Assembly (NCBI GenBank): GCA_021792655.1
Contig: JAJYUG010000008.1
Location: forward strand, 1 to 37,806
DNA from: Thermoplasmata archaeon
GTDB lineage: Archaea; Thermoplasmatota; Thermoplasmata; Thermoplasmatales; Thermoplasmataceae
Length of the DNA: 37,806 nt
Reading direction: 5' to 3'
A program made the position numbers and the translations under genes. Numbering within the stretch: position 1 is the stretch's first letter; every line of letters begins with the position of its first letter. Shown here one piece after another: positions 8,868 through 18,283 of this stretch. The notes beneath the pieces were generated by a model. The model ran no database searches, had not been told where the DNA came from, and saw only the letters and a program-made list of their open reading frames with translations.

Positions 8868-9015
8868 CCATTAATTTCAACCTGTACTTCTGGAATTTAT
8901 CCGCCGGTGAATATTTCGGCGGGAGCGCAAACTCAGTAGCCGAACCGCATACGGGGCAGACCACCTGCATGGTGTAGTGCCCATTTTCGATACATTTCCT
9001 TATCAGTGAGTGCAT
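8827..9015 (-). CDS. nop10: H/ACA RNP protein Nop10
   Basis: SLIRKC...GHYTMQVVCPVCGSATEFALPPKYSPADKFQKYR matches the archaeal Nop10 pattern. Confidence 0.9.
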   Translation of the reverse strand: MHSLIRKCIENGHYTMQVVCPVCGSATEFALPPKYSPADKFQKYRLKLMDGDKSGKDNNKSI

Positions 9016-9019
9016 AAGT

Positions 9020-9778
9020 TTACTGTTTTCTTGTGAATTCGAAGCTTACCGAGTTCTTTTTTGCAGCATCAGTTATTGACTGTACAGATTTCTTCAGCAA
9101 ATCTTCGGCTGTCTTATAATCTTTTTCAGTTACGACCAGCCGGTATTTTGGTGCCCCTGCATACTGGATTGCAACCCCGGGAAGCATACCCTGCACAATT
9201 GTTTCCCTGACAGATTCCACGCCGTTCCCGGCGACAGAGTATGCCTCTATCATGCCGTTGATCTTTACATAGGGTGTGTTGATGTTCTCCTTGGCCACCT
9301 TGATCATTGCATTTTTCCACTTCGCCCTGACATCCGGCATCCAGTTCTCGTTGGAGGAAGCATCCTCAAACGCATTGTAAAGGGTGCCGTAAGTCTGCCT
9401 GAGTTCGTCCGCGAATTCTTTGTCGCATTCCTCCGGAGTCTTTTTGAGGGACTTTGCAACGATTTCCAGCAACTTTTCTGACTTCTGGTCATTTTTCCAC
9501 TCAGAAATCTTCTCGCGCTTCTGGTGGTCGTTGACTCTTTTCAGCGATAGATCCACGTATCCCCGGCTCTGGTTTACCCCCAGTACCTTGCATACTGTCC
9601 TCTGGCCTTCACGCAGGTAGTCACGGATATGCTTGACCCATCCGGTCGCAACCTCGGCTATGTGTATGAAACCCTCTTTCCCAGGGTATTCATCGAGCTT
9701 TACGCTAGCGCCAAAATTCTTTACTTCCCTTATGGTGACAACAACAAGGTCACCCACTTCAGGCAGTTCTTTTCGCAT
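9020..9778 (-). CDS. Translation initiation factor aIF2 alpha subunit
   Basis: S1 domain VGDLVVVTIREVKNFGASVKLDEYPGKEGFIHIAEVATGWVKHIRDYLREGQRTVCKVL. Confidence 0.95.
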   Translation of the reverse strand: MRKELPEVGDLVVVTIREVKNFGASVKLDEYPGKEGFIHIAEVATGWVKHIRDYLREGQRTVCKVLGVNQSRGYVDLSLKRVNDHQKREKISEWKNDQKSEKLLEIVAKSLKKTPEECDKEFADELRQTYGTLYNAFEDASSNENWMPDVRAKWKNAMIKVAKENINTPYVKINGMIEAYSVAGNGVESVRETIVQGMLPGVAIQYAGAPKYRLVVTEKDYKTAEDLLKKSVQSITDAAKKNSVSFEFTRKQ

Positions 9779-9978
9779 TAAAGTTCTCCGGTGTATTCCC
9801 CTGAGACCGCAACTGTGCCACCGGTGGGTTTAGCAATTGTAGCTCCGCATATGTTGCAGACTACAGTAGACGACACCTTTGAGTACGTTATCTGCTCGTT
9901 TCCGCAGTCCTTGCACTTTATCTTTATGAATTTGTTGCCTATGCTCTTCAGCTTTACAAACTTCTGTTCTGCCATCAT
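9778..9978 (-). CDS. rps27e: Ribosomal protein S27e
   Basis: IKCKDCGNEQITYSKVSSTVVCNICGATIAKPTGG zinc ribbon. Confidence 0.93.
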   Translation of the reverse strand: MMAEQKFVKLKSIGNKFIKIKCKDCGNEQITYSKVSSTVVCNICGATIAKPTGGTVAVSGEYTGEL

Positions 9979-10259
9979 TATGCCTCCACCAGTTCAAACT
10001 TCTTGGCCCTGTATGTCGGATGCGTAGAAGCCCTCTTGCATGTCTCGCAACGAAATCTGACGCTTACCCTCTTGGTAGGCTTTTCCCTGCCCTCAAATTT
10101 TGGCCTTGGAAAACCGCCAAAACCGGAAGTGGCTCTCCTGAATCTTCTCTGGCCAGCCTTGAATTCGCTCGCCTTCTTCTTCCTGACTCTTTCAACTTCA
10201 TGCGGAGTGTGTTTATTGCAGAACCTGCAATACATCATCATTGTTTTTGGCATTTTCAA
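9978..10259 (-). CDS. rpl44e: Ribosomal protein L44e
   Basis: MMYCRFCNKHTPHEVERVRKKKASEFKAGQRRFRR...RCETCKRA. Confidence 0.95.
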   Translation of the reverse strand: MKMPKTMMMYCRFCNKHTPHEVERVRKKKASEFKAGQRRFRRATSGFGGFPRPKFEGREKPTKRVSVRFRCETCKRASTHPTYRAKKFELVEA

Positions 10260-10315
10260 CTAAATCACCATCATATAGGCCACTTCGGATCTGACGCCTG
10301 TCGAATCCCACATTT

Positions 10316-10353
10316 TTACCATCCTTAATACTTTTATCATTAAAGAATGGTAA
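10316..10353. promoter_or_regulatory. Imperfect inverted repeat in the L44e/SDR divergent intergenic region
   Basis: TTACCATcCTTAAT-ACTTTTATC-ATTAAaGAATGGTAA. Confidence 0.45.
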
Positions 10354-10461
10354 CGGATGAAACCTACACTATCAGTCCTGATTTCAAGCATGGATATAAG
10401 TTTTTAACAATCTCCCGAATTGAAATGGGTAAATTTTTACGCCTGATTCAATTTTGAAAGC

Positions 10462-11163
10462 ATGAGTAAATCACGGATGAGAAACATCGTTATCGTTGGT
10501 GTTAGCGAAGGGCTGGGATCCTCAATGGTTGCAAGATACCTTGAATCCGGCTGCAGGATTCTGATTTCAGCAAGAAATGAGGAAAAGCTTGTGAGGATTG
10601 CGGAAAAGATGAAGGGAGGCGGTAACTTGATCTATACTCCCGGTGACGTGTCATCAAGGGAGGGCGCGGATGCTGTACTAAAAACCGCTAAACAGCGTCT
10701 CGGGACCGTGGATGCACTCGTGATACAGGTAGGCGGATATGGAGAGGACAGCATCAAGGATTACGGGATGCTTGATTCAATGCTGGAGAACCATGTCAGG
10801 ATACCTATTACTGTCGTATCCTCCGCACTCGCAGTGATGGACAGGGGGTCGTCCATCCTCCTGGTCAGCAGTGCAGAAACACTGGGATACCCGGAACCAA
10901 ACAAGATGTCTTACACAATAGCAAAGAGCTCCCTGAACCGCCTCACTGAGTCACTTGCCTCGCAACTTCTTTCATCCGGCATCAGGGTAAATGCGGTTGC
11001 CCCTTCCTACATTCATGGAGATGCGGGGAAATACGTTCTTGGTGCAAGCGGAAACCCTCCGGACCTTATAGCAAAGGTGGTGGACTGGATTACGGGTGAC
11101 GATTCAACCCTAATAAATGGAGCAATAATTCCCGTTGATGGCGGGCACAGGTTCATGCGCTAG
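10462..11163 (+). CDS. Short-chain dehydrogenase/reductase (SDR)
   Basis: GVSEGLGSSMVARYL Rossmann motif; SYTIAKSSLNRL (YxxxK); INGAIIPVDGGHRF. Confidence 0.93.
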   Translation: MSKSRMRNIVIVGVSEGLGSSMVARYLESGCRILISARNEEKLVRIAEKMKGGGNLIYTPGDVSSREGADAVLKTAKQRLGTVDALVIQVGGYGEDSIKDYGMLDSMLENHVRIPITVVSSALAVMDRGSSILLVSSAETLGYPEPNKMSYTIAKSSLNRLTESLASQLLSSGIRVNAVAPSYIHGDAGKYVLGASGNPPDLIAKVVDWITGDDSTLINGAIIPVDGGHRFMR

Positions 11164-11166
11164 AAG

Positions 11167-11418
11167 TTACTCAGCTGCTACCTTCACCTTGGAAGGGTTC
11201 ATCATGTGCACGTCCTGGTTTATGACAATGGATCTGACGGGTTTTGCAGAATGGGCCTTTATGACCGCTTCTATTGACCTGTCTGAATCGTTGGCAATCT
11301 GGCAGATGGCCCTTGATTCCTCCTCGGTCAATATCTTCCACGAATCTGCTGCATACTTGCCGGGTCCCTCAGAGGCATACTGAACGGTTATTTTGTGAAT
11401 TTTTGAACAGTCATACAT
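11167..11418 (-). CDS. Small conserved-looking protein of unknown function
   Basis: About 83 aa; ATG at 11418 preceded by AGGTGA SD at 5-nt spacing (track ORF starts with GTG at 11427). Fills the space between SDR and aEF1beta. Confidence 0.6.
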   Translation of the reverse strand: MYDCSKIHKITVQYASEGPGKYAADSWKILTEEESRAICQIANDSDRSIEAVIKAHSAKPVRSIVINQDVHMMNPSKVKVAAE

Positions 11419-11502
11419 GGATTTCACCTGAAATCATCTGGTTTCAGTATCCCTTATGGATAAAATAAATTTTGGCAGGAAAAACCCTTTAGCACGATTT
11501 AT

Positions 11503-11769
11503 TCATACGAGCGTAACATCTTCGCTATCCACCTGGCCAACTCCAGGAACAGATGAAATAGCCTGCTCGACCCTGTCGATCTTGCCCTCTTCGTCTGGGA
11601 CAACCACCTGGATCTTAAGCGCCTTTATGCCGAAGCCAATATCGTCGGTTGTGACCTTGTTTACTTCACATATACCCTTTATCTTGTGCACTATCCCATT
11701 CTCCAGGGTCTCAATATTCATATCCGAGTCCTCTGGGAGGACCTTGAAAACAACACAAACTTCCCCCAT
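11503..11769 (-). CDS. Translation elongation factor aEF-1 beta
   Basis: MGEVCVVFKVLPEDSDMNIE...IGFGIKALKIQVVVPDEEGKIDRVEQAISSVPGVGQVDSEDVTLV. Confidence 0.94.
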   Translation of the reverse strand: MGEVCVVFKVLPEDSDMNIETLENGIVHKIKGICEVNKVTTDDIGFGIKALKIQVVVPDEEGKIDRVEQAISSVPGVGQVDSEDVTLV

Positions 11770-11779
11770 TTAAATCCCC

Positions 11780-11947
11780 TTAAGGTCCCTGGAACCCACA
11801 GGCACTGCAGACATAATGTGTGGAATGTTCCCTGCAGTCCTTGCATCTGCCTATGACTTCCTCTCCACAGTTCGGGCAATCAAAAATCGAATAACCGACT
11901 TCAACAAGCCCTATTCCGCAGGATGTGCACGTGTCTTTATATTTCAT
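11780..11947 (-). CDS. Small zinc-ribbon protein upstream of aEF1beta (archaeal zinc-finger protein of the HVO_2753 type)
   Basis: Hand translation (not in ORF track): [55 protein letters not shown]; four CxxC(G) knuckles. Confidence 0.88.
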   Translation of the reverse strand: MKYKDTCTSCGIGLVEVGYSIFDCPNCGEEVIGRCKDCREHSTHYVCSACGFQGP

Positions 11948-12185
11948 TTATGATCATTTCCAGAAGCCGATTTCCCTGACAGGAATACATAAACTATTGC
12001 CTGTCGCAGAACTGATGCTCCAGATAGTCGGATATAAGAAAGATATATAACAGTTCCTAATCCCGGACGCATATTGAATCGGATGATATGCAGCAAATTG
12101 TCGGTTATGCCGCAGACACAGTGCAAATTTTCCTCACTGTCAGGCGTTTACATAAAGTATGTATATGCGTTTCGATTGTTAATTA

Positions 12186-13199
12186 ATGGCACTAATCCGA
12201 CCCGTAGTTGCCAGGGGAATCCTCAGGACCATGAAAATGTCCACCGGCTCAAAGATGCCATTAATCGCGGGACATAAACTCCTCTATGAATGCAACCTGA
12301 GATGCAAGATGTGCCCGTTCTGGAGGAGAGAGGACGAAAAGCTTCTTGACATTGATGAAGAGGTCAAGATGATGGAGTCGCTGAAGAGGGCGGGCGTTTC
12401 TTTCCTTGGATTTGAAGGTGGCGAGCCGCTCCTGAGGAATGATATCGGTGAAATACTTCATGAATCATTTAGGAGATTTCACACCTCCATGGTCACTAAT
12501 GGCTGGCTGCTCAAACAGAAGATCAGGAGCATAAGCGATGACCTGAACTACCTTTTTGTTTCGCTGGACGGCATAGGAGATCTGCACGACCGGCTGAGGG
12601 GAGTACAGGGATCGTTCAGGAAAGCGGTTGATGGCATTGAAACTGCCAGGGATTATGTCCATATGGCAATAAGCTCAACCATAACAAAGGAAAACATGCA
12701 TCAGGCGGCGGATCTGGTAAACCTCTCAGCAAAGCTCGGAGTCAGCATAAATTTCCAGATAGCCTATGACTATTCCACGGCAGACCCCATGTCGCCTGAG
12801 AGGAACAAGCTCAGGGACACGATAGCGCTCCTTAGGGATTACAAGATGCGGGGATATCCGGTTCTTAATTCGAAGGAATACTTTGATGCTTTGCTCAATT
12901 CATGGTACGGGACAGAGAAGTGGATATGCAAGCCATGGCTCACCGTCAACATCGACCCGTCCGGCAGGATAGTTCAACCCTGTTACGTGCTTAACGAATA
13001 CGAGGGCACCGAAAAGGTCTGGGATGTGGATCTCAGGAAGATGTGGAATTCATATAACTGGGAGCCTTATGAAAGCTGCAACAAATGTGCACTTGCCTGC
13101 TACCTGGAGCCATCCCTTTTCTCCTGGAAGAATCCATCCATGGTAAAGGAGCGGATTGTCGACAGCATGGCATCTTACATTACAGGTGGGCTTACCTGA
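12186..13199 (+). CDS. Radical SAM enzyme with SPASM-like C-terminal cysteines
   Basis: CNLRCKMCPF (CxxxCxxC), FEGGEPLLR, and C-terminal CKPW...QPCYVLNEYEG...CNKCALAC. TATA-like motif (about 12150-12170) upstream of ATG. Confidence 0.9.
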   Translation: MALIRPVVARGILRTMKMSTGSKMPLIAGHKLLYECNLRCKMCPFWRREDEKLLDIDEEVKMMESLKRAGVSFLGFEGGEPLLRNDIGEILHESFRRFHTSMVTNGWLLKQKIRSISDDLNYLFVSLDGIGDLHDRLRGVQGSFRKAVDGIETARDYVHMAISSTITKENMHQAADLVNLSAKLGVSINFQIAYDYSTADPMSPERNKLRDTIALLRDYKMRGYPVLNSKEYFDALLNSWYGTEKWICKPWLTVNIDPSGRIVQPCYVLNEYEGTEKVWDVDLRKMWNSYNWEPYESCNKCALACYLEPSLFSWKNPSMVKERIVDSMASYITGGLT

Positions 13200-13297
13200 G
13201 CACGATTGCAGGCATTTGAATATATCTGCACAGAATAAGCGATTATCCTGGGGAACTGCCTGGATAGAAATTATCTATACAGACCGGATACTGAAAC

Positions 13298-13567
13298 ATG
13301 GAAGTGTCTGTCACTTTTTATCAAAACGGGAAAACGAACAGGGTAAATCTGAAGAATGCCTTCTTGGCATCAACCGACCCGCCATATGTTGGTCTTATCA
13401 TCAAACCGGGAGTAGGGATCTGGGAATATATGAAAGACAATGATGACTTGATATTCAACCTGCACGACTCGAGCGTAACAGCCGAAATTAAGTACAGAAT
13501 TGACGTGGGAGAAAACTCCATATTTTTCCTGACCAGCGAGAACAAAAAGTTCTCCGAGCTGGTGTGA
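13298..13567 (+). CDS. Small hypothetical protein
   Basis: 89-aa ORF with balanced composition, between genes; no recognised family. Confidence 0.5.
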   Translation: MEVSVTFYQNGKTNRVNLKNAFLASTDPPYVGLIIKPGVGIWEYMKDNDDLIFNLHDSSVTAEIKYRIDVGENSIFFLTSENKKFSELV

Positions 13568-13572
13568 TTCAT

Positions 13573-14181
13573 TCAGATGAATATGTATATATTAATCACC
13601 AGGGAAACTGCGACAAAAATTGCAAAATAACCGATGTTCCAGGATATGACCTTTGATCCGTCAAGTGGGGGGAAAGGTATCATGTTGAAAAGCGAAAACC
13701 ATAGGTTAATGACAGCGGCAAAGTAGAAAACCTGCTCCATCAGCGATCCGGGCTGAGATGCAAAAAATATACCGAGGAATGCAATTCCCAGCACCAGGTT
13801 TGTCATCGGGCCAGCGAGTGCCGTCTTTCCCATCTGCTCCCTCCCATATATTCCGGAGATATTCACCGCACCAGGGGCGGCAAATATAAAACCGATCAGG
13901 GATGTCAACAGGGCCAGGACTATCCCAAATGGCCACATCCTGAAATATGCAATGCCGCCATAACTTCTTGCCACATAACGATGGGAGAGCTCGTGCAGAA
14001 GAAATGCGGTGACCATACCGATGAATGCCTCCAGCAGGTATACGACTGTGTCATATCCATTGAGAGGCGCACGGCTCTGAATGGAATTATAAATGAAGAA
14101 CGCAAGAGTAAGGGCTCCTACTGAGATGAGTATGTCCCTTGTCTCCTCCCGGCTGGTGGATGTGAAGTAACCCCTAAACAT
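13573..14181 (-). CDS. Site-2-protease-like membrane zinc metalloprotease (peptidase M50)
   Basis: FLLHELSHRYVA (HExxH), FNMIPFPPLDGSKV (NxxPxPxxDG), multiple TM segments. Track ORF extends to 14202; ATG 14181 (MFRGYFTSTSREE) gives the shorter overlap with the upstream gene. Confidence 0.88.
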   Translation of the reverse strand: MFRGYFTSTSREETRDILISVGALTLAFFIYNSIQSRAPLNGYDTVVYLLEAFIGMVTAFLLHELSHRYVARSYGGIAYFRMWPFGIVLALLTSLIGFIFAAPGAVNISGIYGREQMGKTALAGPMTNLVLGIAFLGIFFASQPGSLMEQVFYFAAVINLWFSLFNMIPFPPLDGSKVISWNIGYFAIFVAVSLVINIYIFI

Positions 14182-17100
14182 GCCCGGATCTCCCGCCCGC
14201 ATTGACCGTCGACACGTAATTCATCAGCGCTATTACATCCATTGCCTCGGAAATGCCAGTGTTCAGCTTGCATGCCACCCTGAAGGGGTCATGATCTACA
14301 TCCTGCTTCAGTGCAGTCTTAAGCAACTTCTGCAGATCCTGATCCTCTATTTTTGGTTTCCTGACGGTCGAAATCTCCTTTTTAATGTATGCGTATATGT
14401 TCTTGGCTATTACCGGGTCCCTCCTGGCCATGTTGTTGTAAATTACGCTGATATTAAGGTCTCCGATGCCGTTCACCCTTGTCTTCTTGCATATCTTTTG
14501 TATTATGTCCCTGCTCAGCACCTCGTATTTCTCGTCGTTCATATCGGAATACCCTACGTCACTTGCCAGAAATGAGAAAACGTCCTCAACGGCGTCGATG
14601 GGAATGTCAGCAGTGGAAACGGCATCTTCGGTAGAAAAGCGCTTTCCGATCTTGTATTCAAGTTTCAGCAGCCGCTCCACGTATCCCATTACTTCCTGTG
14701 ACTTCTTTACATGATTGATCTCTTCCATGAATTCGCTGAATGCTTCTGAGCTGACCAAGGAACCGTGGTAGCGGCCAACTATAGATTCGGCTGCTTCATA
14801 TTCCCCTAGATTGATGTAACTCCTGACAATGAAGTGAACATTTGTCGAGTCCACATACTCCCTGTTCTGTTCATAGAATTTCCTGATCTCAAGAAACATG
14901 TTCTGCTGATAGTATATCCTGAGTAGGTTGTCAACAACGGCGTATATAGCTTCGCTCGTTTTCGCGTGCCTCAGCGCAGAATGAAGGACCTCGATGGATT
15001 CATGAAACTTCCCGAGTTTTTCGTATGCGCTGGAAAGTTTCACGAGATTCTCAATGTTATCCGGATAATTTTTTTGAAGGTTTTTCATTATCTCTATGGC
15101 TTTCTCATATTCATTGGACTCCATCATCCTGTCTGAAATTATCTTCCCAAGAAAGAGAAACCCTTCATGCTGGTATATACCTATGAGTATGTCACGCACT
15201 TCCTTGTTTATCCAGAGGACGCGAGAAATATATCCTATGCGTTCCTCATCCTCTTTTGTCTCCACACGTATCTTCCGGAGGAGGTCTATGATCTTCTGAA
15301 TTTCCCCTGTTCTGTAGTAAAGTTTCAGCTGCGACATGCCGTTCTGATCAGAAGCTCCTATGAGTCTTCTGGCTTCATCAAAATTCTTTGTTTCGATCAG
15401 CGTTTCAATGTAATTGTCGATCCTTTCCCGGTTATACCCCTTGGCGATGGCCATTTCATAGTAAGAGAGAGCGTCCTTAAAATCGGAACGGGAGTAATAC
15501 CAATCTCCTATCATAACTTCGACAGCCCCGCTGCCAACCTTTTCCCTCTTTTCAATCAGGAAATCAATAACTGAATCCTGCATTTTCAATGCATTAAGTA
15601 TTTCCACATGCACCATGATGTCCTCGGCGGTTACGGTAGAAGCTTCCACGATTTTTCTGGAATACTGGACTGCGCCATCGTATGACGAATTCTCAATCAT
15701 ACGATCCCTTAGAATCCTTAGAAACCAGACGTTCTTGACATCCTTTTTGGACAGGGTTTCTATCAGCCCATCCCTGAATGACAGAGCCTTGTTTTTCTTT
15801 ATGTATGAATTGATAAACTCAAAATCTATGGATTCTTCGCCCCCTATCGCGACAATGAGCTCCATTGATTCAAGAGCACTCTTTTCATCGTTTCCAGAGA
15901 GGGAAATTTTTGTCTCCAGGTCAAAGAAATCGGCGTTAGAGAGCATGGAAATAGCCCGGGATAATGATCTGGAAGCCTGGGAGATATCTCCCCTCCTGAA
16001 AAGCAGGAAAGCCTCCATGTAGTTATAGAAAGGGTCCCGGTTCCTGAGATCTTCCATCGTGTGCAGTTGGTCTCTGGCCCTGTCAAGGTATCCATTGACG
16101 ATAAGCGCCTTCACACCCGGAAAGTGAAATTGCGGAAAAATCATAATGTCCTTGGGCAGCTTACCTGAATTTATTTCAGAAATGGTATCCACTATGATCT
16201 GGATTCGCTTATATTTAGAATTAGATATGAATTTCCTGATTACATCCGGAACTACCTCAGGAGATCTGTTCACGTTGTCAAAGGTGACAATTGCCACTAT
16301 TGATACTGGCGAAGTGCCGTTTATTATTTCCGGCAGGATATTGCTGACAACCACGCGCCTGCCGCGGAGGTTCCCTATGACCATGTCTATCAAGGGCTTC
16401 TTTGCCTTGATAGACGTGAGGGTTTCCAGCAATGCCTGAATCTCCCTGTCCTTGTTCAGGCTGGAATATATTGAGTCGATGAAGTGTTCGGAATCAAGTA
16501 TTTCAGGGCTTGATGCTATCATGTTCATTGCGTTTTCTAGCTTTCCGGTATAGACCAAGCTGGCTGCAACCATCCCGGAAAACTTTGTTTTTACTTCCCG
16601 GTTGGCTACAGCGGATATTCTTGAAAGGAATTTTTCGTAGTCATGCCTGTTATAGAGGTCGTTCAGTATAAAGGATATTGTATCAGGATCGTCTGGAGTG
16701 AACGACAGTATATCCTCGGCGGTGTTCAGCGCCTCTGTGATCTTGCCAAGTTTCAGGTTAATCTCCATCAAGAGCTTTGAAAAATCAAGGTCCTTTACCG
16801 GGGAATTCTGCTCCCTTATGTCCCTGTAGGCCTCATCAAACATTGAAAGCTCTATCTCCGCACGGATCTTCTTGATCATTTCCTCCTTGGAGCAGAGTAG
16901 TTGCTTGCAGAGCACATCGATCCATTTTATCATTTCCTTAAGATTGTGTAAGTCCTCGTTTATATCTATCAGTCTTCTGACAGAATCGTAATCATCCCTG
17001 AATTTGGTGTTTATTGTCGCGAAGACGTCAAGCGCCGCCTTGGGGTTGTTTGAAAGATACAGAGATTCGCCCAAAGCAGTCATCAGATCGTGATCCTCAG

Positions 17101-17893
17101 GGTATTCCGATAGCGCATGCCTGGCTATCTCAGAAGCCAGAGAATAATTCCCGGAAGCCATGCTTTTCTTTATCAGTATCAGGAAGCTGTCAACATCCTC
17201 GATCTCATCATAGTTCAGCTGCCCTATCACCTTTGACATCTTGCCGAGCTCGCCGGTTCTCTGGTACGCGTTGATAAGCTCAATCAGGTAGGTTATTGAT
17301 TTATCCCGCTTGCATACCTCCTCCAGGAATTTGGAAAGGTCATCATACCTGCCCTTTGACTGGAGATTCTTTATTACCGTGGAGTTCACGTCGTCGTCAA
17401 GATCGCCTTCCAGATACCTCGAGAACATTTTATGGTCATATTTTCCGCACAGCGAAAAGAATATTGCTGGCTTGATTGGATCTGAAATGTTATTGTATGC
17501 GTTGAACAGCCTGGCATCGGTGTCTGAGTCCTGGCAGAAATCGCTGTCATTGTATACCAGATCCACAAAGGAATCCGGTTCAGCAGGGTTATATATCGAT
17601 GCTGAGTAGAAAAGTTTCACGTCCCTGTTGTCAGGGGCCAGTTTCATCAATTCCTGTGCCAGACCGGCAGTTCCGGGTGAACTAAGCTTCTGGACACTGG
17701 CAATGAGTTTCTTTATGTCCTGTGCAAACTCCGGGTACTTCAAATCGCTCTGCGATGGCGGGGAGTTCTCGAGCTGCCTTACAAGGCCGAGAATCCGGTT
17801 TTCCTTCTCCTGCCTGCTTCTTGATGAATATATTTCATGGAAGATCTTTCTAAGCTCTTCGCCATAATGGAGTTCTGGATCGGCGTCTGGCAT
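14174..17893 (-). CDS. Giant helical-repeat (TPR-like) protein, 1239 aa
   Basis: Repeated TPR-like segments, e.g. IGDWYYSRSDFKDALSYYEMAIAKGYN and LVKLSSAYEKLGKFHESIEVLHSALRHA; long intact ORF. Confidence 0.88.
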   Translation of the reverse strand: MPDADPELHYGEELRKIFHEIYSSRSRQEKENRILGLVRQLENSPPSQSDLKYPEFAQDIKKLIASVQKLSSPGTAGLAQELMKLAPDNRDVKLFYSASIYNPAEPDSFVDLVYNDSDFCQDSDTDARLFNAYNNISDPIKPAIFFSLCGKYDHKMFSRYLEGDLDDDVNSTVIKNLQSKGRYDDLSKFLEEVCKRDKSITYLIELINAYQRTGELGKMSKVIGQLNYDEIEDVDSFLILIKKSMASGNYSLASEIARHALSEYPEDHDLMTALGESLYLSNNPKAALDVFATINTKFRDDYDSVRRLIDINEDLHNLKEMIKWIDVLCKQLLCSKEEMIKKIRAEIELSMFDEAYRDIREQNSPVKDLDFSKLLMEINLKLGKITEALNTAEDILSFTPDDPDTISFILNDLYNRHDYEKFLSRISAVANREVKTKFSGMVAASLVYTGKLENAMNMIASSPEILDSEHFIDSIYSSLNKDREIQALLETLTSIKAKKPLIDMVIGNLRGRRVVVSNILPEIINGTSPVSIVAIVTFDNVNRSPEVVPDVIRKFISNSKYKRIQIIVDTISEINSGKLPKDIMIFPQFHFPGVKALIVNGYLDRARDQLHTMEDLRNRDPFYNYMEAFLLFRRGDISQASRSLSRAISMLSNADFFDLETKISLSGNDEKSALESMELIVAIGGEESIDFEFINSYIKKNKALSFRDGLIETLSKKDVKNVWFLRILRDRMIENSSYDGAVQYSRKIVEASTVTAEDIMVHVEILNALKMQDSVIDFLIEKREKVGSGAVEVMIGDWYYSRSDFKDALSYYEMAIAKGYNRERIDNYIETLIETKNFDEARRLIGASDQNGMSQLKLYYRTGEIQKIIDLLRKIRVETKEDEERIGYISRVLWINKEVRDILIGIYQHEGFLFLGKIISDRMMESNEYEKAIEIMKNLQKNYPDNIENLVKLSSAYEKLGKFHESIEVLHSALRHAKTSEAIYAVVDNLLRIYYQQNMFLEIRKFYEQNREYVDSTNVHFIVRSYINLGEYEAAESIVGRYHGSLVSSEAFSEFMEEINHVKKSQEVMGYVERLLKLEYKIGKRFSTEDAVSTADIPIDAVEDVFSFLASDVGYSDMNDEKYEVLSRDIIQKICKKTRVNGIGDLNISVIYNNMARRDPVIAKNIYAYIKKEISTVRKPKIEDQDLQKLLKTALKQDVDHDPFRVACKLNTGISEAMDVIALMNYVSTVNAGGRSGHV

Positions 17894-18032
17894 CTTAATC
17901 CTAGATTATTAAAGGTATAATATGCTTGTCTCATAATATGTTGATTTATGAAAACGTTCCCCGATCAAGCAGGCTTTTCAATGTTATGCGGTATGGTTAA
18001 ATAGTTTTTTACAATTTGTCAGCGAAACGAAT

Positions 18033-18281
18033 ATGCCTAAACCCACAATCAACGTAATTAAACCACTGGATGTGCTGAAAAATTCAATAGAAAGGAATGT
18101 TCTGGTCGACGTAAAGGGAAACAGAGGATATTCCGGCATATTGGAAGGATACGATGTTTACATGAACCTTGTTATCAGGGATGCCGGTGAGGTTATCGGC
18201 GGTGAAACAAAGGGAGTTCATGAAAGAATTCTTGTAAGAGGGGACAATGTGATATTTGTGTCTCCATCAAAGAGTGACTGA
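18033..18281 (+). CDS. LSm (Sm-like) RNA-binding protein
   Basis: PLDVLKNSIERNVLVDVKGNRGYSGILEGYDVYMNLVIRDA...ILVRGDNVIFVSP: Sm1/Sm2 motifs, followed by L37e as is usual in archaea. Confidence 0.94.
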   Translation: MPKPTINVIKPLDVLKNSIERNVLVDVKGNRGYSGILEGYDVYMNLVIRDAGEVIGGETKGVHERILVRGDNVIFVSPSKSD

Positions 18282-18283
18282 AT

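Noticed and set aside
11944-12277. Short ORFs around 11944-12277
   Set aside because: Overlap the start of the zinc ribbon gene, the intergenic promoter region and the radical SAM start; composition not protein-like.
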